Assembly: GCF_019175385.1 (NCBI RefSeq)
Contig: NC_083340.1
Coordinates: 15,698,336 to 15,762,335 of the forward strand
DNA from: Lycium barbarum
Taxonomy: Eukaryota > Streptophyta > Magnoliopsida > Solanales > Solanaceae
DNA: 64,000 bases
Reading direction: 5' to 3'
Made by a program: the position numbers and the translations under genes. Positions 11,939 to 22,250 of the stretch are shown here, one piece after another. How positions within the stretch are numbered: the stretch's first letter is position 1; every line of letters begins with the position of its first letter. The notes beneath the pieces were generated by a model. That model was given only the letters and a program-made list of their open reading frames with translations, was not told the origin of the DNA and made no database searches.

Positions 11939-14905
11939 CTAAGAGAGTTAGAAGAGGCAGTAGTAGTCCCGGGGGGGGGGGGGGGGGGGGGGGCGGAGGA
12001 GAAATATGGAGAAACGTTTGTGCCGGAAACGGAAGCGTATATGATAGGTCAAGTTGACATTACTTAAAATAATCCAATTTTAGATCATGAAGCATTAGAA
12101 CACCCATTTGGCCCAACCTATAATGAAATTGTTGATGATGATGATGATGATGACGCAACACAATCACCGGAAAATCCGATAGGAGATAGTGATACACAAT
12201 AATCACAACAATCACAAACACAACAAAAAGCGACAAAAATTCGTACGCCAACCTCTAAATTTTGGAATTTTATGACTAGAGATCAGTGTTTTAAAAGGCG
12301 GGGGCGTAAGGCGAGGCGTTTTATGTCTGCCTCAGCGAGGCGTAAGCCCCGAGGCACGAGGCGTAAGCCTCATGGGACTTTAATTTTTAGTATTTTATAA
12401 AATGATATAATTATAATAAATACTTTTAAATTGGTTAAATAACGTAAAAAATTGAAGAAAACAATAAATAAGTGATATATATATATACATACTCCACCCC
12501 CACAAAAAAAATTAATTAGAACAATCTATTATACGTACTTACAAGTATAAGTGACTGCTCGTTACTTTTTTGAGATAGTAGAAGACAAGATAAATAATTG
12601 AAAAAGAACATATATTAGGCATTCTAGCAATAAAAAAAGGTTTTGACTTTTAAATTTAATGTTTCAGTTCCTTTTTAAAATATTTGAGTAATTACATGTT
12701 GACTTTTGAAAATTTGGGCATTATACTAAGGACTTATTTAACAAATTTCGTTTTAGTTTGAAGAAGTTTTCTGGACTTACGCCCCAACAAAAAAAAACTC
12801 GCCCCAAACGCCTAGGCTTACGCCCCAACAAAAAAAAAACTCGCCCCAAACGCCTGGGCGTACGCCTTTGGGGACTTGCGCCCCGACCCATCGCCCCGAG
12901 GCATTTTTGGTACGCCCCGCCCCGGGGCTCGCCCCGAAGCTCGCCTCAAAAACGCCTTTTAAAACACTGCTAGAGATAAGGAGAAAGAAGTCACATGTAA
13001 TATATGTAAAAAAAACATTTCAATTCAAGTGTAGGAACAGTAAGTCTGGGGGAAAGGGTTCACTAAGGACTCATTTATTGAATACACATCCGGACGTTTG
13101 AGTAGAGGGAACGGGTTCTGTAGGGGGTACTCAACGAACAATATACCCACATACCAAAAAAGCTTTTGATTACAACAAAAACAAAGACCGTATAGAGATA
13201 TCTAAAATGGTAGCTTGTGATTGTTTACCATTTTCCTTTCCTTCGGGGCCGGGTTTTGTTACTTATATTCAACGTAGTTATAATCCGATGTTTGAGGGTA
13301 TTCCTAGAAGTACTTGTAGAACGGATATTATTGATTTATATAAAAAATATAGATTTTATTTGCGTCATGCACTTAATTCTTCAAATTGTAATGCTTTCCT
13401 TACCGCCAATATTGGTCTTAGTCTTAATAAGCTAGAATTTTTTGCTATTACATGTCATTGGATAGATGATAATTGGGTCATGCAAAAAAGAATTATAGCT
13501 TATTTATACGATGAAGGTAAGGGTCGTCATGACGGTAAATTTTTAGCGGATGGAATGACAACTATTATGAAATTTTTTCAAATTTACAAAAAAAACACTT
13601 TGTATTACTTTAGATAATGCTGCTAATAACACAAGAGCGGTTGGCCTTATAAAAGGGAATTAAAACCTCCACTAGCGAATATTTTTCATGTAAGATGTAG
13701 TTGTCACATTTTAAACTTGATTTTTAAAGATGGTCTTTCCTTATTTGATGATCCTATTGAAAAGGTTAGAGATGCGGTTGTTTTTCTTTTTTGTAATTCA
13801 AGTAAGGCTAAAATGAGAGATTTTAAAAATCACTGTGAGAGTCTTGGTCTTAGACCTAGGAAAATTCAAGTTGAAATTGATACTAGGTGGAACTACACTT
13901 ACATTATGTTGCAATAAACATATGAATATAGGATCGCCATACAAAATACTCACAACAATCACAATAAAGAGGTTTCAAAGTGGTTATTTGATAGCGATTG
14001 GGAAGATGTTTTGGAATGTAAAGAACTTTTAGAACATTTTTATAATGATACTCTTGTTTTTTCTAGACAATATTATCCCGTGGTTACCGAAATTTTAGCA
14101 TACTTGACCGAAATAGCTAGAGTTTTATTTGAGCATAAGGAAAAACCGGGTTACCAAGCTACTATTCATTCTATGAGGGAAAAATTTAAGAAGTATTATT
14201 GTCCCGTACCAACTTTATTCATATTGGGTTCTATTTTAAATCCTTGTCTTAAAATTTCTTGTACCAATCAATTGGTTAAACAAGTCTATGAATATTTAGA
14301 AATTACCGCCGAGGAACCATCACAATTTGAGGCCGAGAGAGCCATAGATATTGAGCTTAGATTTTTTTTTTAATATTATTCTAAGTTGGAAGAAAGTGTT
14401 AACTCCCAAACCTCCACCACCTAGTACTTCTACTTCTCAAAATAAAGGAAAAGGCATATCGAGTTTAGGTGTTTTTCGGAGAATGTCTTCTACTGCTCAA
14501 ACTACTGCAAACATTGATGAACTTAACTTTTATTTGACACAGCCATTGATGATAATGACCATGCCCGAAGTGGACGTCTTAGGATTGTGGAAGAAATACA
14601 AAGCGAATTATCCGGTACTTGCAAGAATGGCTCGGGATATACTTAATGTTCAAATATCAACCGTGGCCTTGGAAAGTGCATTTAGCCAAGGAAGACAACA
14701 AATTGGAGATCATAGATGCTCCTTGTCCGCATTTAGCTTGCAAGCACTAGTTTGCATTCGCGATTGGATTCGATCGGAGCAGCGCAACCAAGGGCTAGAG
14801 GCGAGGCGAGGCGAAAAGGAAAAGATTGAATTTTTAATAGCAAGTGAAGGGGACCAATTTGAAGACATGGAAGATATCCCAATGGATGAATATAATATAG
14901 AATAA
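11939..14905 (+). pseudogene. hAT transposase (BED zinc finger, RNase-H-like core, hATC), broken
   Basis: The probable start is ATG at 11936 or just after (MSKRVRRGSSSPGG, followed by a G homopolymer). A MITE (12284-12969) interrupts the reading after SKFWNFMTRD. It resumes with the BED finger (EVTCNICKK..., LRTHLLNTHPD), in which an extra A shifts the frame. Later blocks are ISKMVACDCLPFSF, the catalytic-core part at 13207-13617, HVRCSCHILNLIFKDGL (about 13690-13735), EIDTRWNYTYIMLQ (to 13917) and YYPVVTEILAYLTEI. The hATC block ISTVALESAFSQGRQQIGDH ends in SLQALVCIRDWI, and the stop is at 14905. Several stops and frameshifts separate these pieces. The product would bind and cut transposon ends in the nucleus, but this copy is dead. 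Confidence 0.9.
12284..12969. mobile_element. hAT-type MITE (CAGTGTTTTAAAAGGCG TIR), TSD ctagagat
   Basis: A 686-bp element has TIR CAGTGTTTTAAAAGGCG at the left and its exact complement at the right. It is flanked by a perfect 8-bp duplication ctagagat (12276-12283 and 12970-12977). Subterminal regions are rich in GGCGAGGCGT and CGCCCCG words. The centre is AT-rich and non-coding. It inserted into the transposase gene of the larger hAT element, just before the zinc finger. Confidence 0.95.
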
Positions 14906-14929
14906 CTTAGCGAAATGGTACTTACAATG

Positions 14930-15387
14930 TAATTTGATTCTTGTACAACTCATGTATTATTTGCAAGTTAAAAAAAATTACAACTTGCAAATAAATGGTA
15001 TCCATTAATGAATAAAAATTATGGCTCATTGAGTTTTCTTCTATTTACTTGTGTTCATATTCTTACTTATATTAAGTTAAGAAAATACCTACAATATACT
15101 TAGAATATACATCTACTTAAATTAAAAAATAGAATGTTATAACTATATATATTTATAAATATACAATCTTGAATTTTATAATACTCATGAGTTATTAGTA
15201 AATATAACATTTAAGTAATACATATAACTTAAACATATATACCTACAATATACTTATAATATACATATACTTAAGTTATAAAATAGAAAGTTATATACTT
15301 ATAAAAAAAAACAATCATGAATTTTATAGTATTAATAAGTTGTTACTCGTTAGTAAATATATAAATTTAAGTAATACATATAACTTA

Positions 15388-15467
<80 letters not shown>

Positions 15468-15655
15468 TAAATATAACAGTTAATCAATACATATAACTTA
15501 AACATATATACCTACAATATACTTATAATATACATATACTTAAGTTATAAAATAGAAAGTTATATACTTATAAAAAAAACAATCATGAATTTTATAGTAC
15601 TAATAAGTTGTTACTTGTTAGTAAATATATAAACTTAAGTAATACATATAACTTA

Positions 15656-15693
<38 letters not shown>

Positions 15694-15881
15694 TAAATAT
15701 AACATTTAATTAATACATATAACTTAAACATATATACCTACAATATACTTATAATATACATATACTTAAGTTATAAAATAGAAAGTTATATACTTATAAA
15801 AAAAACAATCATGAATTTTATAGTACTAATAAGTTGTTACTTGTTAGTAAATATATAAACTTAAGTAATACATATAACTTA

Positions 15882-15954
<73 letters not shown>

Positions 15955-16200
15955 CAAACATAACTTAAGTAATACATATATATAACTATATATTCTTATA
16001 ATAACATAACATATATGAATATACTTAAGTTAACTATATATTCTTATAATAACATAACATATATAAATATACTTAAGTTAAAAATATACGATCTCGAGTT
16101 TCTTAATTCTTATAACCTGGATATATATAAAACTTACATATATATATATATATATATATAAACTAATAGACTATAGTGTTAATTTATGTGTAAAATACGT
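14930..16200. repeat. AT-rich tandem repeats with (AT)n microsatellites
   Basis: This is the non-coding 3' part of the hAT element. A unit starting ACCTACAATATACTTATAAT recurs at about 15241, 15510 and 15737, with a diverged copy at about 15088. Units contain long (AT)n runs (about 15392-15464, 15658-15690, 15887-15951). Spacings vary mainly through the microsatellite length. Confidence 0.85.
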
Positions 16201-16397
16201 AATTAAGCAAAAAAAATAAAAAGAAATACGTTTTTGGGCTAACCGGTTTTCACAAAGGCTACCGATTCCAGTCCGGTTAGAGCCAAACCGACAAGCTAAT
16301 TGGTAACCGGTACTATTTGCCGGTTCGGAACCCGGTAACCGATCGGTTAGCCAACCGGTTCCGGGTTAACTGTTTAACAGGCTTAGTTTAATGCTTT

Positions 16398-16525
16398 AAC
16401 AACAACAAAACCATAGTCAGTGTAATCTTACAAAGGGTGTCTGGGTTGAGAGTATGTAAACCTCACTCCTAACTTGTGGCTATAAAGAGGTTGTTTTCGA
16501 AAGACCCTTGAATCGAGAAAAGTAG
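16398..16525 (-). mobile_element. tRNA-derived SINE (TTG-tailed), diverged
   Basis: On the minus strand the order is a head with TCTTTCGAAAACAACCTC-like sequence, a central AGGAGTGAGGTTTACATAC block and a tail ending in (GTT)n; the tail is 16398-16407 on the plus strand. This matches the SINE type found again at 60424-60558. It is heavily mutated. It lies a few bases from the right end of the hAT element. Confidence 0.75.
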
Positions 16526-17180
16526 GTCAAAGCAGTTTGAAAAAGAAAATAACGGGAATGAAGAGGCTACAACAAAATATTATACAAAGCGTGGTAAAAC
16601 ATTTTTGTTTTGCTCTTATAATTAATTCAAGAAAAAAAAGTTAATTATTTTGCAAGGAAATAAAGAGATTAAGGTGTAGTCATCAGAGAAAATATGGTGC
16701 AATTGCAAGTAAAGCAGAGGAAAGATCAGATAACATTTTTTTAATCTTGCTTTGTTTGAAGAAAGAAAAAAGATTCTAAAACCTTTCTAAAGGAATCATC
16801 CTTGTGACTGCACAAAGATGATTGGAAAGGAATGCCAATGGAAAAAGGTTGTTTAAAAGGATGCAATAATGTTGAAGCATAATATACTATATCCATGTAT
16901 ATATTGGATGAAGGCGTTAGGCAGCTCAGCGGAGCAACAATCACTTCATTTGACTTTAACAGCATTTGAGATTGGCAGTATAATACATTGCACTTAACAT
17001 GTTCAGTAAAATACTAAATCTGGAAATGTTTTGTACAACTCTGCTTCATATTTTAAGCTTTTATACGTATAGTTAAGTTTGGATTCATACAGTTAGCAGG
17101 TTATTAACCACTATATACCGACTTCTCTCTACGAAGTGGTTATAATAAGCACTAGAAGATACCTCATTTTTGTCCCAATT
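16526..17180. other. AT-rich spacer, no gene seen
   Basis: Non-coding AT-rich DNA between the SINE and the Helitron-like block. The short open frame at 16741-16965 (minus) shows no recognisable domain and I do not support it as a gene. Confidence 0.5.
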
Positions 17181-17430
17181 ACTTATATATTACTATATAT
17201 AATAAGTGGCAATGTAATGAATTTTGTAGGCCTTAGTTAGTTCTCAACTTTCTTGTTGGAGAGTTTGCTAACCAAATGGTTTGCAATTTCAATTTTGCCC
17301 TTGTATTTGATTTTTATTGCATATATATTAAAGTATATTTTCAATAAATCTAGACACTTTCAAACTTATTTTGGTAATACATGATCCCTCAAATTAACTT
17401 TTTGTTACTATTATATATAAGAGCAAATGT

Positions 17431-17717
17431 GGGGATTTTTGTAGTCCTCACAATAATTTTCAAAATTTTAAAAAACTTTTTAATTAACTACTTTTAGGTC
17501 CTAATCTTATTTATTTAAGTCAATTTTTTTGCTTTTTATTTTTAAGGTCTACTTTTCAAAAGCTATCGAACCTGGGGACTTTTGTAGTCCTCACAATAAT
17601 TTTCAAATTTTTTAAAACTTTTTAGTTAATTACTTTTAGGTCCTAATCTTATTTATGTAAGTCAATTTTTTTATTTATTTTTTATTTTTAAGGTCTACTT
17701 TTCAAAAACTATCGAAC
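17431..17717. repeat. 143-bp tandem duplication
   Basis: Two copies begin GGGGA(T/C)TTTTGTAGTCCTC at 17431 and 17574 and end at ...CTATCGAACCT. They differ by a few substitutions and a small indel in a T-rich stretch. A related TTTTGTAGTCCTCAC word occurs again at 18963. Confidence 0.85.
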
Positions 17718-18110
17718 CTCCTACCTCATTTTTCATGTTCTTTGGTTTTCTGGTTGGTGCTTGATATCTGCATTTGAGCCCAATTAATCTAAATAATTCG
17801 CACTGTATCGCACTTATCGGGAGGAGCCTTCCTCCAAAGATTTTTTCCATATCCATGTTCGAACCCCTAATCCCTAATTAAGAGAGAAGCAGCTCCATCC
17901 GCTGCACAAGTTAAAGTATGTATTTTTCTTAAAAGTTCATTAACTATGTATAGATTATTTATTTGGAACTAAATAACTTCAGAAAATTAGGATACATAAG
18001 TTATAAATGTCAAATTCTGGCTCCACATTTGATTTGAAGTAAATAATTTCATCAAAATGGAAGTTAAAATATTAAAGGAGTGGAATGAAAATTTTGCTTT
18101 CATATAACTA

Positions 18111-18156
18111 CCCACTTGCGAGACTACAATGGGTATATGATTGTTGTTGTTGTTGT
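18111..18156 (+). mobile_element. Possible SINE 3' end with (TTG)n tail
   Basis: CCCACTTGCGAGACTACAAT followed by GGGTATATGATTGTTGTTG resembles the 3' end of the SINEs at 16398 and 60424. The 5' part was not recognised, so this is a weak call. Confidence 0.4.
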
Positions 18157-18254
18157 ACACTTGTACTAACACAAATTATATTTTCTTTAGGTAAAATATC
18201 TACTTTTATATCTTGAGTTTGGGCCCGGGCTCAGCACGAGCCTCACATAACTAG

Positions 18255-20140
18255 TATATATAATAGGGGACAATCCAAAGATTTTGTCGTCCCTAGTTAT
18301 ATCTCAACCATTTAGTTGTGTAATTTGCTAACTAGAAGGATTTGCATTTTGCTAGAATTGGAATTTAGTTATGCATTTGCTGTTGTACATTACTTTGTGA
18401 AAGTTGGACTATTTATGGAGTTACTGTTTAACACACAGATCAAGATGTCTTTTTTGGTTGCAACGGGATAAGTAAAAGTGTCTTCTTATCAAGTCTCTTT
18501 CCACCCTGGATTCACTAAATTATTACTTTAGTTGACCTCATACATTTCTATTAATTTAGACATCTCTCATAACATTATTAAACTCCTCAAAAAGACATAA
18601 AAGGTGATGATGCGAGCAAATGTTGTACGCCATCTTTTTTTCTTCTTACAATATACATATAGTTGAATAATTCATGAAAAACTGTATATTTGGAGTAACT
18701 AACTTTGAGAAAATGTTCTTCAAGATCATTTTGGTCATATCTTGTCAAACTTACCCTGATGTTATTTTATGTTCATAAGAACATTCTGATTTATTTTAGA
18801 AACAAAGATTGAGTTCTTAATCCCAGAAAGAATCTTTTTAAATCTTTTTTAGTTGAATGACATTAAACAATGAATGAATTTGATGTTGGCATACTCATCT
18901 TTGATATTGGATTCCATTTAAACAACATTACTGCTCTATATATGGGACATAATACTCATTTTTTGTAGTCCTCACATGAATTTTCTTGATGTTATTTATC
19001 ATTTATCATTGCTATTTTTAATTTTTAGCTGCCCGATAAACGTAAAATATATTTTGTTTTATTTTCTCCTGTAATTTTGTGTCATGCGTGCTTGCAAACA
19101 TAAGTAATTAACAAAGTTTTCACTAAAGATGGGATTAAATTTTAATTTAAAAGAAAGAACTCTAATAAGTTATATCACTGTTAAAATATTTTAAAATGTA
19201 TCAAAAATGTAGATTATAGTCCTCCCTTCTCAATCTAAAACTAAATTCCAAAGTACGGTTATCTAATTTTACGTGCGCATAATTTCAACATAAAAGTTAC
19301 CTAATAAATGAATATATTAAAAGGGGAACTATAAAATATTGTTTTCATATATGTTCTGAAAATATTAGGAAAACAATTTTAGTTAAAGAAAATACAATTT
19401 GATCTCCAGACAGTCATAATATTAAACAATCGCAAAAAAGTATATTTTTATTTTTTTTTAATATTAAAATACGGGATAGTCAATATTTTTTATAATTTAA
19501 GATAAAATAGTTAAGTTTAACATGAAATATTGTATATTCCGTAAAAAAGTTCATTAAATTAAAAAAAAATGAAAAAACATTGCGTATTTTTTAACATGCA
19601 CCTAGGCTTTTCAATATTTTTTTGTATGGTTTAATTCGAAAGAACATCTACAAAAGTATCTTGTAATGACAAGGCTTTTAATTATTTATATTTATTTAGA
19701 AGCTAACTTTATTGATTTCATCGTATAGCAATATTATACCATTAACTATTTTTGACAGTAATTGAATACTTGAAGTTCATTTTGAAAAATGAGTTAGCTA
19801 ATATGTATTCAATTCAGAGAAATTTTACACATTAAATTCTCAATTTCGATCATCGGAGAATATAATCTCAAAACATTTAGTAAAATAGAAATTAGAAAAG
19901 CTTTCATTTGTTTGATTTTTGTTTTGAAAAGTCTAATATATTAACTAAGAAAATTATTTTTCTTTAACTTTCAGATACCTTTTTGTACTGTAATATTTTA
20001 GAATCCTTTAGAAAGCGTCAAACTAATATTAGAAAAACAAAGAAGTAAGAGGCCAAAAAAAAAAAGTTTAAAATAAATCTACAAATTTAATTTTTAACAT
20101 CGATTTGGGCTCGGACTTAGCACGAGCCAAATGACACTAG
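18255..20140 (+). mobile_element. Helitron-like element B (3' end hairpin and CTAG)
   Basis: The 3' end shows a GGCTCG/CGAGCC hairpin (about 20108-20128), an 8-base spacer and CTAG at 20137-20140 followed by T. The sequence after 18255 resembles that at 17190 (TATATATAATA..., TTTTGT.G.CC, GTTTGCTAAC-like words). The left end is inferred, not seen. The interior is AT-rich and non-coding. Confidence 0.4.
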
Positions 20141-20192
20141 TATATGTATATGTATATATATCTCATCTGCTGGTAAAAGGTAACCCAGCCAA

Positions 20193-20402
20193 TTAAAATG
20201 AAAGCTCTAGATCTAAGATATTACTCTCTTTTCTATTAAGTTTATCCCAGTTTGCTCTGTACATTGCTTCTTCGAGGGTCATTTGATTGTCCAACATGCT
20301 AATCCGAATTTGAGCATGGAAAGAAGTGGAGAAAGCTGGAAACTTGTAATACCATGAAAGCTGATGGTACCAGACGATGTTGCCATCGTAGTTTTGCAGC
20401 AA
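20193..20402 (-). CDS. Unrecognised short open frame, possibly an exon relic
   Basis: This is a 69-codon open frame on the minus strand, in sequence less AT-biased than its surroundings. It contains WYYKFPAFSTSFHAQIRIS and MTLEEAMYRANWDKLN. I do not recognise the family. Before Copia 2 inserted, it was contiguous with 32662 onward, so any upstream exon would lie there; none was recognised. It could be a terminal exon remnant or chance. Confidence 0.2.
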   Translation of the reverse strand: MLQNYDGNIVWYHQLSWYYKFPAFSTSFHAQIRISMLDNQMTLEEAMYRANWDKLNRKESNILDLELSF

Positions 20403-20581
20403 TTTTTTTCTTTTTTCCCTTGAGGTAGTTTTTCTAGTTAATGATACTCAAATAACAGAGCACATGTTGAACAATTATTTTCGCATAAAAAATTTGATGA
20501 ACTGTGCTAGTTTTAGACTTGTCATAGGAATTCAGTTTTGGCATCAAGAAAATTTTCCGTCTATATCGAAGAAAAGGAAAG

Positions 20582-20779
20582 TGTAGGAAATCAATCTGTG
20601 CTCTGTATTGATGTATGAAAGTCATTATATACAAAGTAGGTATCTAACTGTCAGCATAATACTAGGTTAAATTATAGGACATAATTACTATACATAAGGA
20701 AGAGATCACGCCTAATATACATTTGCTAATTATGAAAATATTATCATAATATTTACGTTGACTATTTCATAGTCTATCA
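20582..20779 (-). repeat. 3' LTR of Copia 2
   Basis: The LTR begins TGTAGGAAATC and ends ...CTATCA on the plus strand. It pairs with 32459-32656. The adjoining internal purine-rich stretch on the minus strand (GACTGCGGGGGTG) fits the polypurine tract. Confidence 0.93.
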
Positions 20780-20814
20780 CACCCCCGCAGTCGAAGCGGG
20801 AGGTTGTCGTACGC

Positions 20815-21603
20815 TTAGATTGCCCCTGAAATCATCAAAGAGTACGTGTGGAAGACCTTTAGTGAAAATGTCTGCAATCTGGTAACGGGACGGGACGGGA
20901 CGTGAAGAACACGAACTTCTCCACGGGCAACTTTCTCACGTATGAAATGTATGTCCATCTCAATATGTTTAGTGCGTTGGTGTTGAACTGGGTTACCTGA
21001 TAGGTATATGGCACTAACATTATCACAATAAACCAATGTAGCTGTCCGGATGGGACAACGGAGCTCCAAAAGAAGGTTGCGAAGCCAACAGGACTCAGAG
21101 ATGACATTAACGACACCACGATATTCGGCCTCGGCACTCGACATAGACATAGTAGGTCGCCGTTTGGATGACCATAAGAGTAGATTATCGCCAAGGAAAA
21201 CACAGTAATCGGATGTGGATCGGCGAGTGTCTGGACACCCACCCCAATCTGCATCTGTATAAGAAACAAGAGAGGCAATGGAGGATTTGTACAGATGGAG
21301 ACCAAACTCAATAGTACCTTGAATGTATCGTACTATGCGTTTAAGAGCATTCATATGTGCAACCTTCGGATCATGCATGTGAAGGCATACTTGTTGAACC
21401 GCATAGGAGATGTCTGGTCTTGTGAACGTAAGGTACTGCAACGCGCCGGCCAACTTACGACATTGTGTGGGATCATCGCAAGAAGGCCCGGCCGTGGCGC
21501 CAAGTTTGGCTTTGGTGTCGACCGGTGTCTGACTCGGCTTACAAGCAATCATGCCCGCACGCTCTATAATATCTGCTGCATAATTTTTCTGACAGAGAAA
21601 CAT
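20815..21603 (-). pseudogene. Copia 2 RNase H region
   Basis: The frame carries LTFTRPDISYAVQQVC, SYTDADWGGCPDTRRSTSDY, MSMSSAEAEYRGV and TKHIEMDIHFIREKVARGE, the classical order of Copia RT C-terminus plus RNase H. A run of GGGAC repeats near 20887-20901 adds bases. It moves the normal C-terminal sequence (IADIFTK type) out of frame, so the last 30 or so residues are aberrant. The RNase H would remove the RNA template during reverse transcription. Confidence 0.9.
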
Positions 21604-21615
21604 GCCGTGTGAAGT

Positions 21616-22250
21616 CTAGGTAATAGCAATACCCAGAAAATAGCTTAAAGGGCCCAAATCCTTCATAGCAAATTCGGCACTAAGCAGAGACATGATGAAT
21701 TTTCTGAGAGCATCTGAGGAAGCTGTGAGAATAATATCATCAACATATAGCAGAATGTAAGCAATGTCAGAACCTCGACAATAAATAAAGAGAGAGTGAT
21801 CAGATCGGCTATGTGAAAAACCAATAGTGGAGACATAGTCTGCAAAGCGTTGGAACCATGCACGGGGAGCTTTCTTAAGCCCATATAACGATTTCTTCAA
21901 GAGACAGACATGATGAGGATGATTTGGATCCTTAAACCCAATATAGGCTGATGCATATAAACAGTCTCATTAAGTGATTCTTGACGTCCAACTGATGAAA
22001 AGCATTCTTGACGTCCAACTGATGAATGAGCCAAGAGTGTGCAAGTGCAATGCTCAAGACAGCACAAATAGTAACCGGTTTGACAACCGGACTGAAAGTC
22101 TCGTCGCAGTCAACTCCAAACTGTTGAGACCTGCCATCACAGACAAGACGGGTTTTGTGCCTCTCAAAAGAACCATCAGATTTCTTTTTATGACGAAAGA
22201 TTCACATAGAACGAATAAGATTCACATCAATGGGACGTGGAACTAACTCC
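21616..22250 (-). pseudogene. Copia 2 reverse transcriptase core
   Basis: The minus strand shows KKSLYGLKKAPRAWFQRFAD and the catalytic LLYVDDIILTA. The upstream RT part (FRHKKKSDGSFERHK, DETFSPVVKP, HQLDVKNAF) is readable at about 21975-22200. It carries a TGA where the conserved Trp of the SMW motif is expected (about 22202) and a 28-bp tandem duplication at about 21976-22031. That duplication repeats HQLDVKN and shifts the frame. A single-base gap near 21615 separates it from RNase H. The RT is not functional. Confidence 0.88.

Larger units (their letters stand above)
11278..16385 (+). mobile_element. hAT-superfamily DNA transposon, 5.1 kb
   Basis: Imperfect terminal inverted repeats read TAAACCTGCTAAACGG on the left and TAAGCCTGTTAAACAG on the complement of the right end. 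They are flanked by an 8-bp duplication with one mismatch (atttaatg 11270-11277, gtttaatg 16386-16393). Subterminal regions are full of AACCGGTTAACCGG-like words at both ends (11290-11455 and 16238-16370). Between them lies a decayed transposase with BED finger and hATC dimerisation region, plus a 686-bp MITE and AT-rich tandem repeats. TIR, TSD length and coding content all fit hAT. Confidence 0.9.
17181..18254 (+). mobile_element. Helitron-like element A (3' end hairpin and CTAG)
   Basis: The 3' end is the best evidence: a GGCTC/GAGCC hairpin at about 18228-18242, a few bases of spacer, then CTAG at 18251-18254 followed by T, as in Helitrons. The left boundary is uncertain. The segment from about 17190 (ACTATATATAATAAGTGGCAA) resembles the start of the neighbouring block at 18256, which suggests two related 5' ends. 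No Rep/helicase coding was seen, so it would be non-autonomous. Confidence 0.45.

Noticed and set aside
11561..11992. C and G homopolymers as assembly gaps or G-quadruplex regulators
   Set aside because: The runs (about 11561-11581 and 11971-11992) are plain mononucleotide tracts. They may be length errors, and no further structure supports a function.
12758..13101. Basic proteins encoded across the MITE right end
   Set aside because: They cross the MITE terminus into the hAT gene in a wrong frame; the GC-rich subterminal repeats create the open frame.
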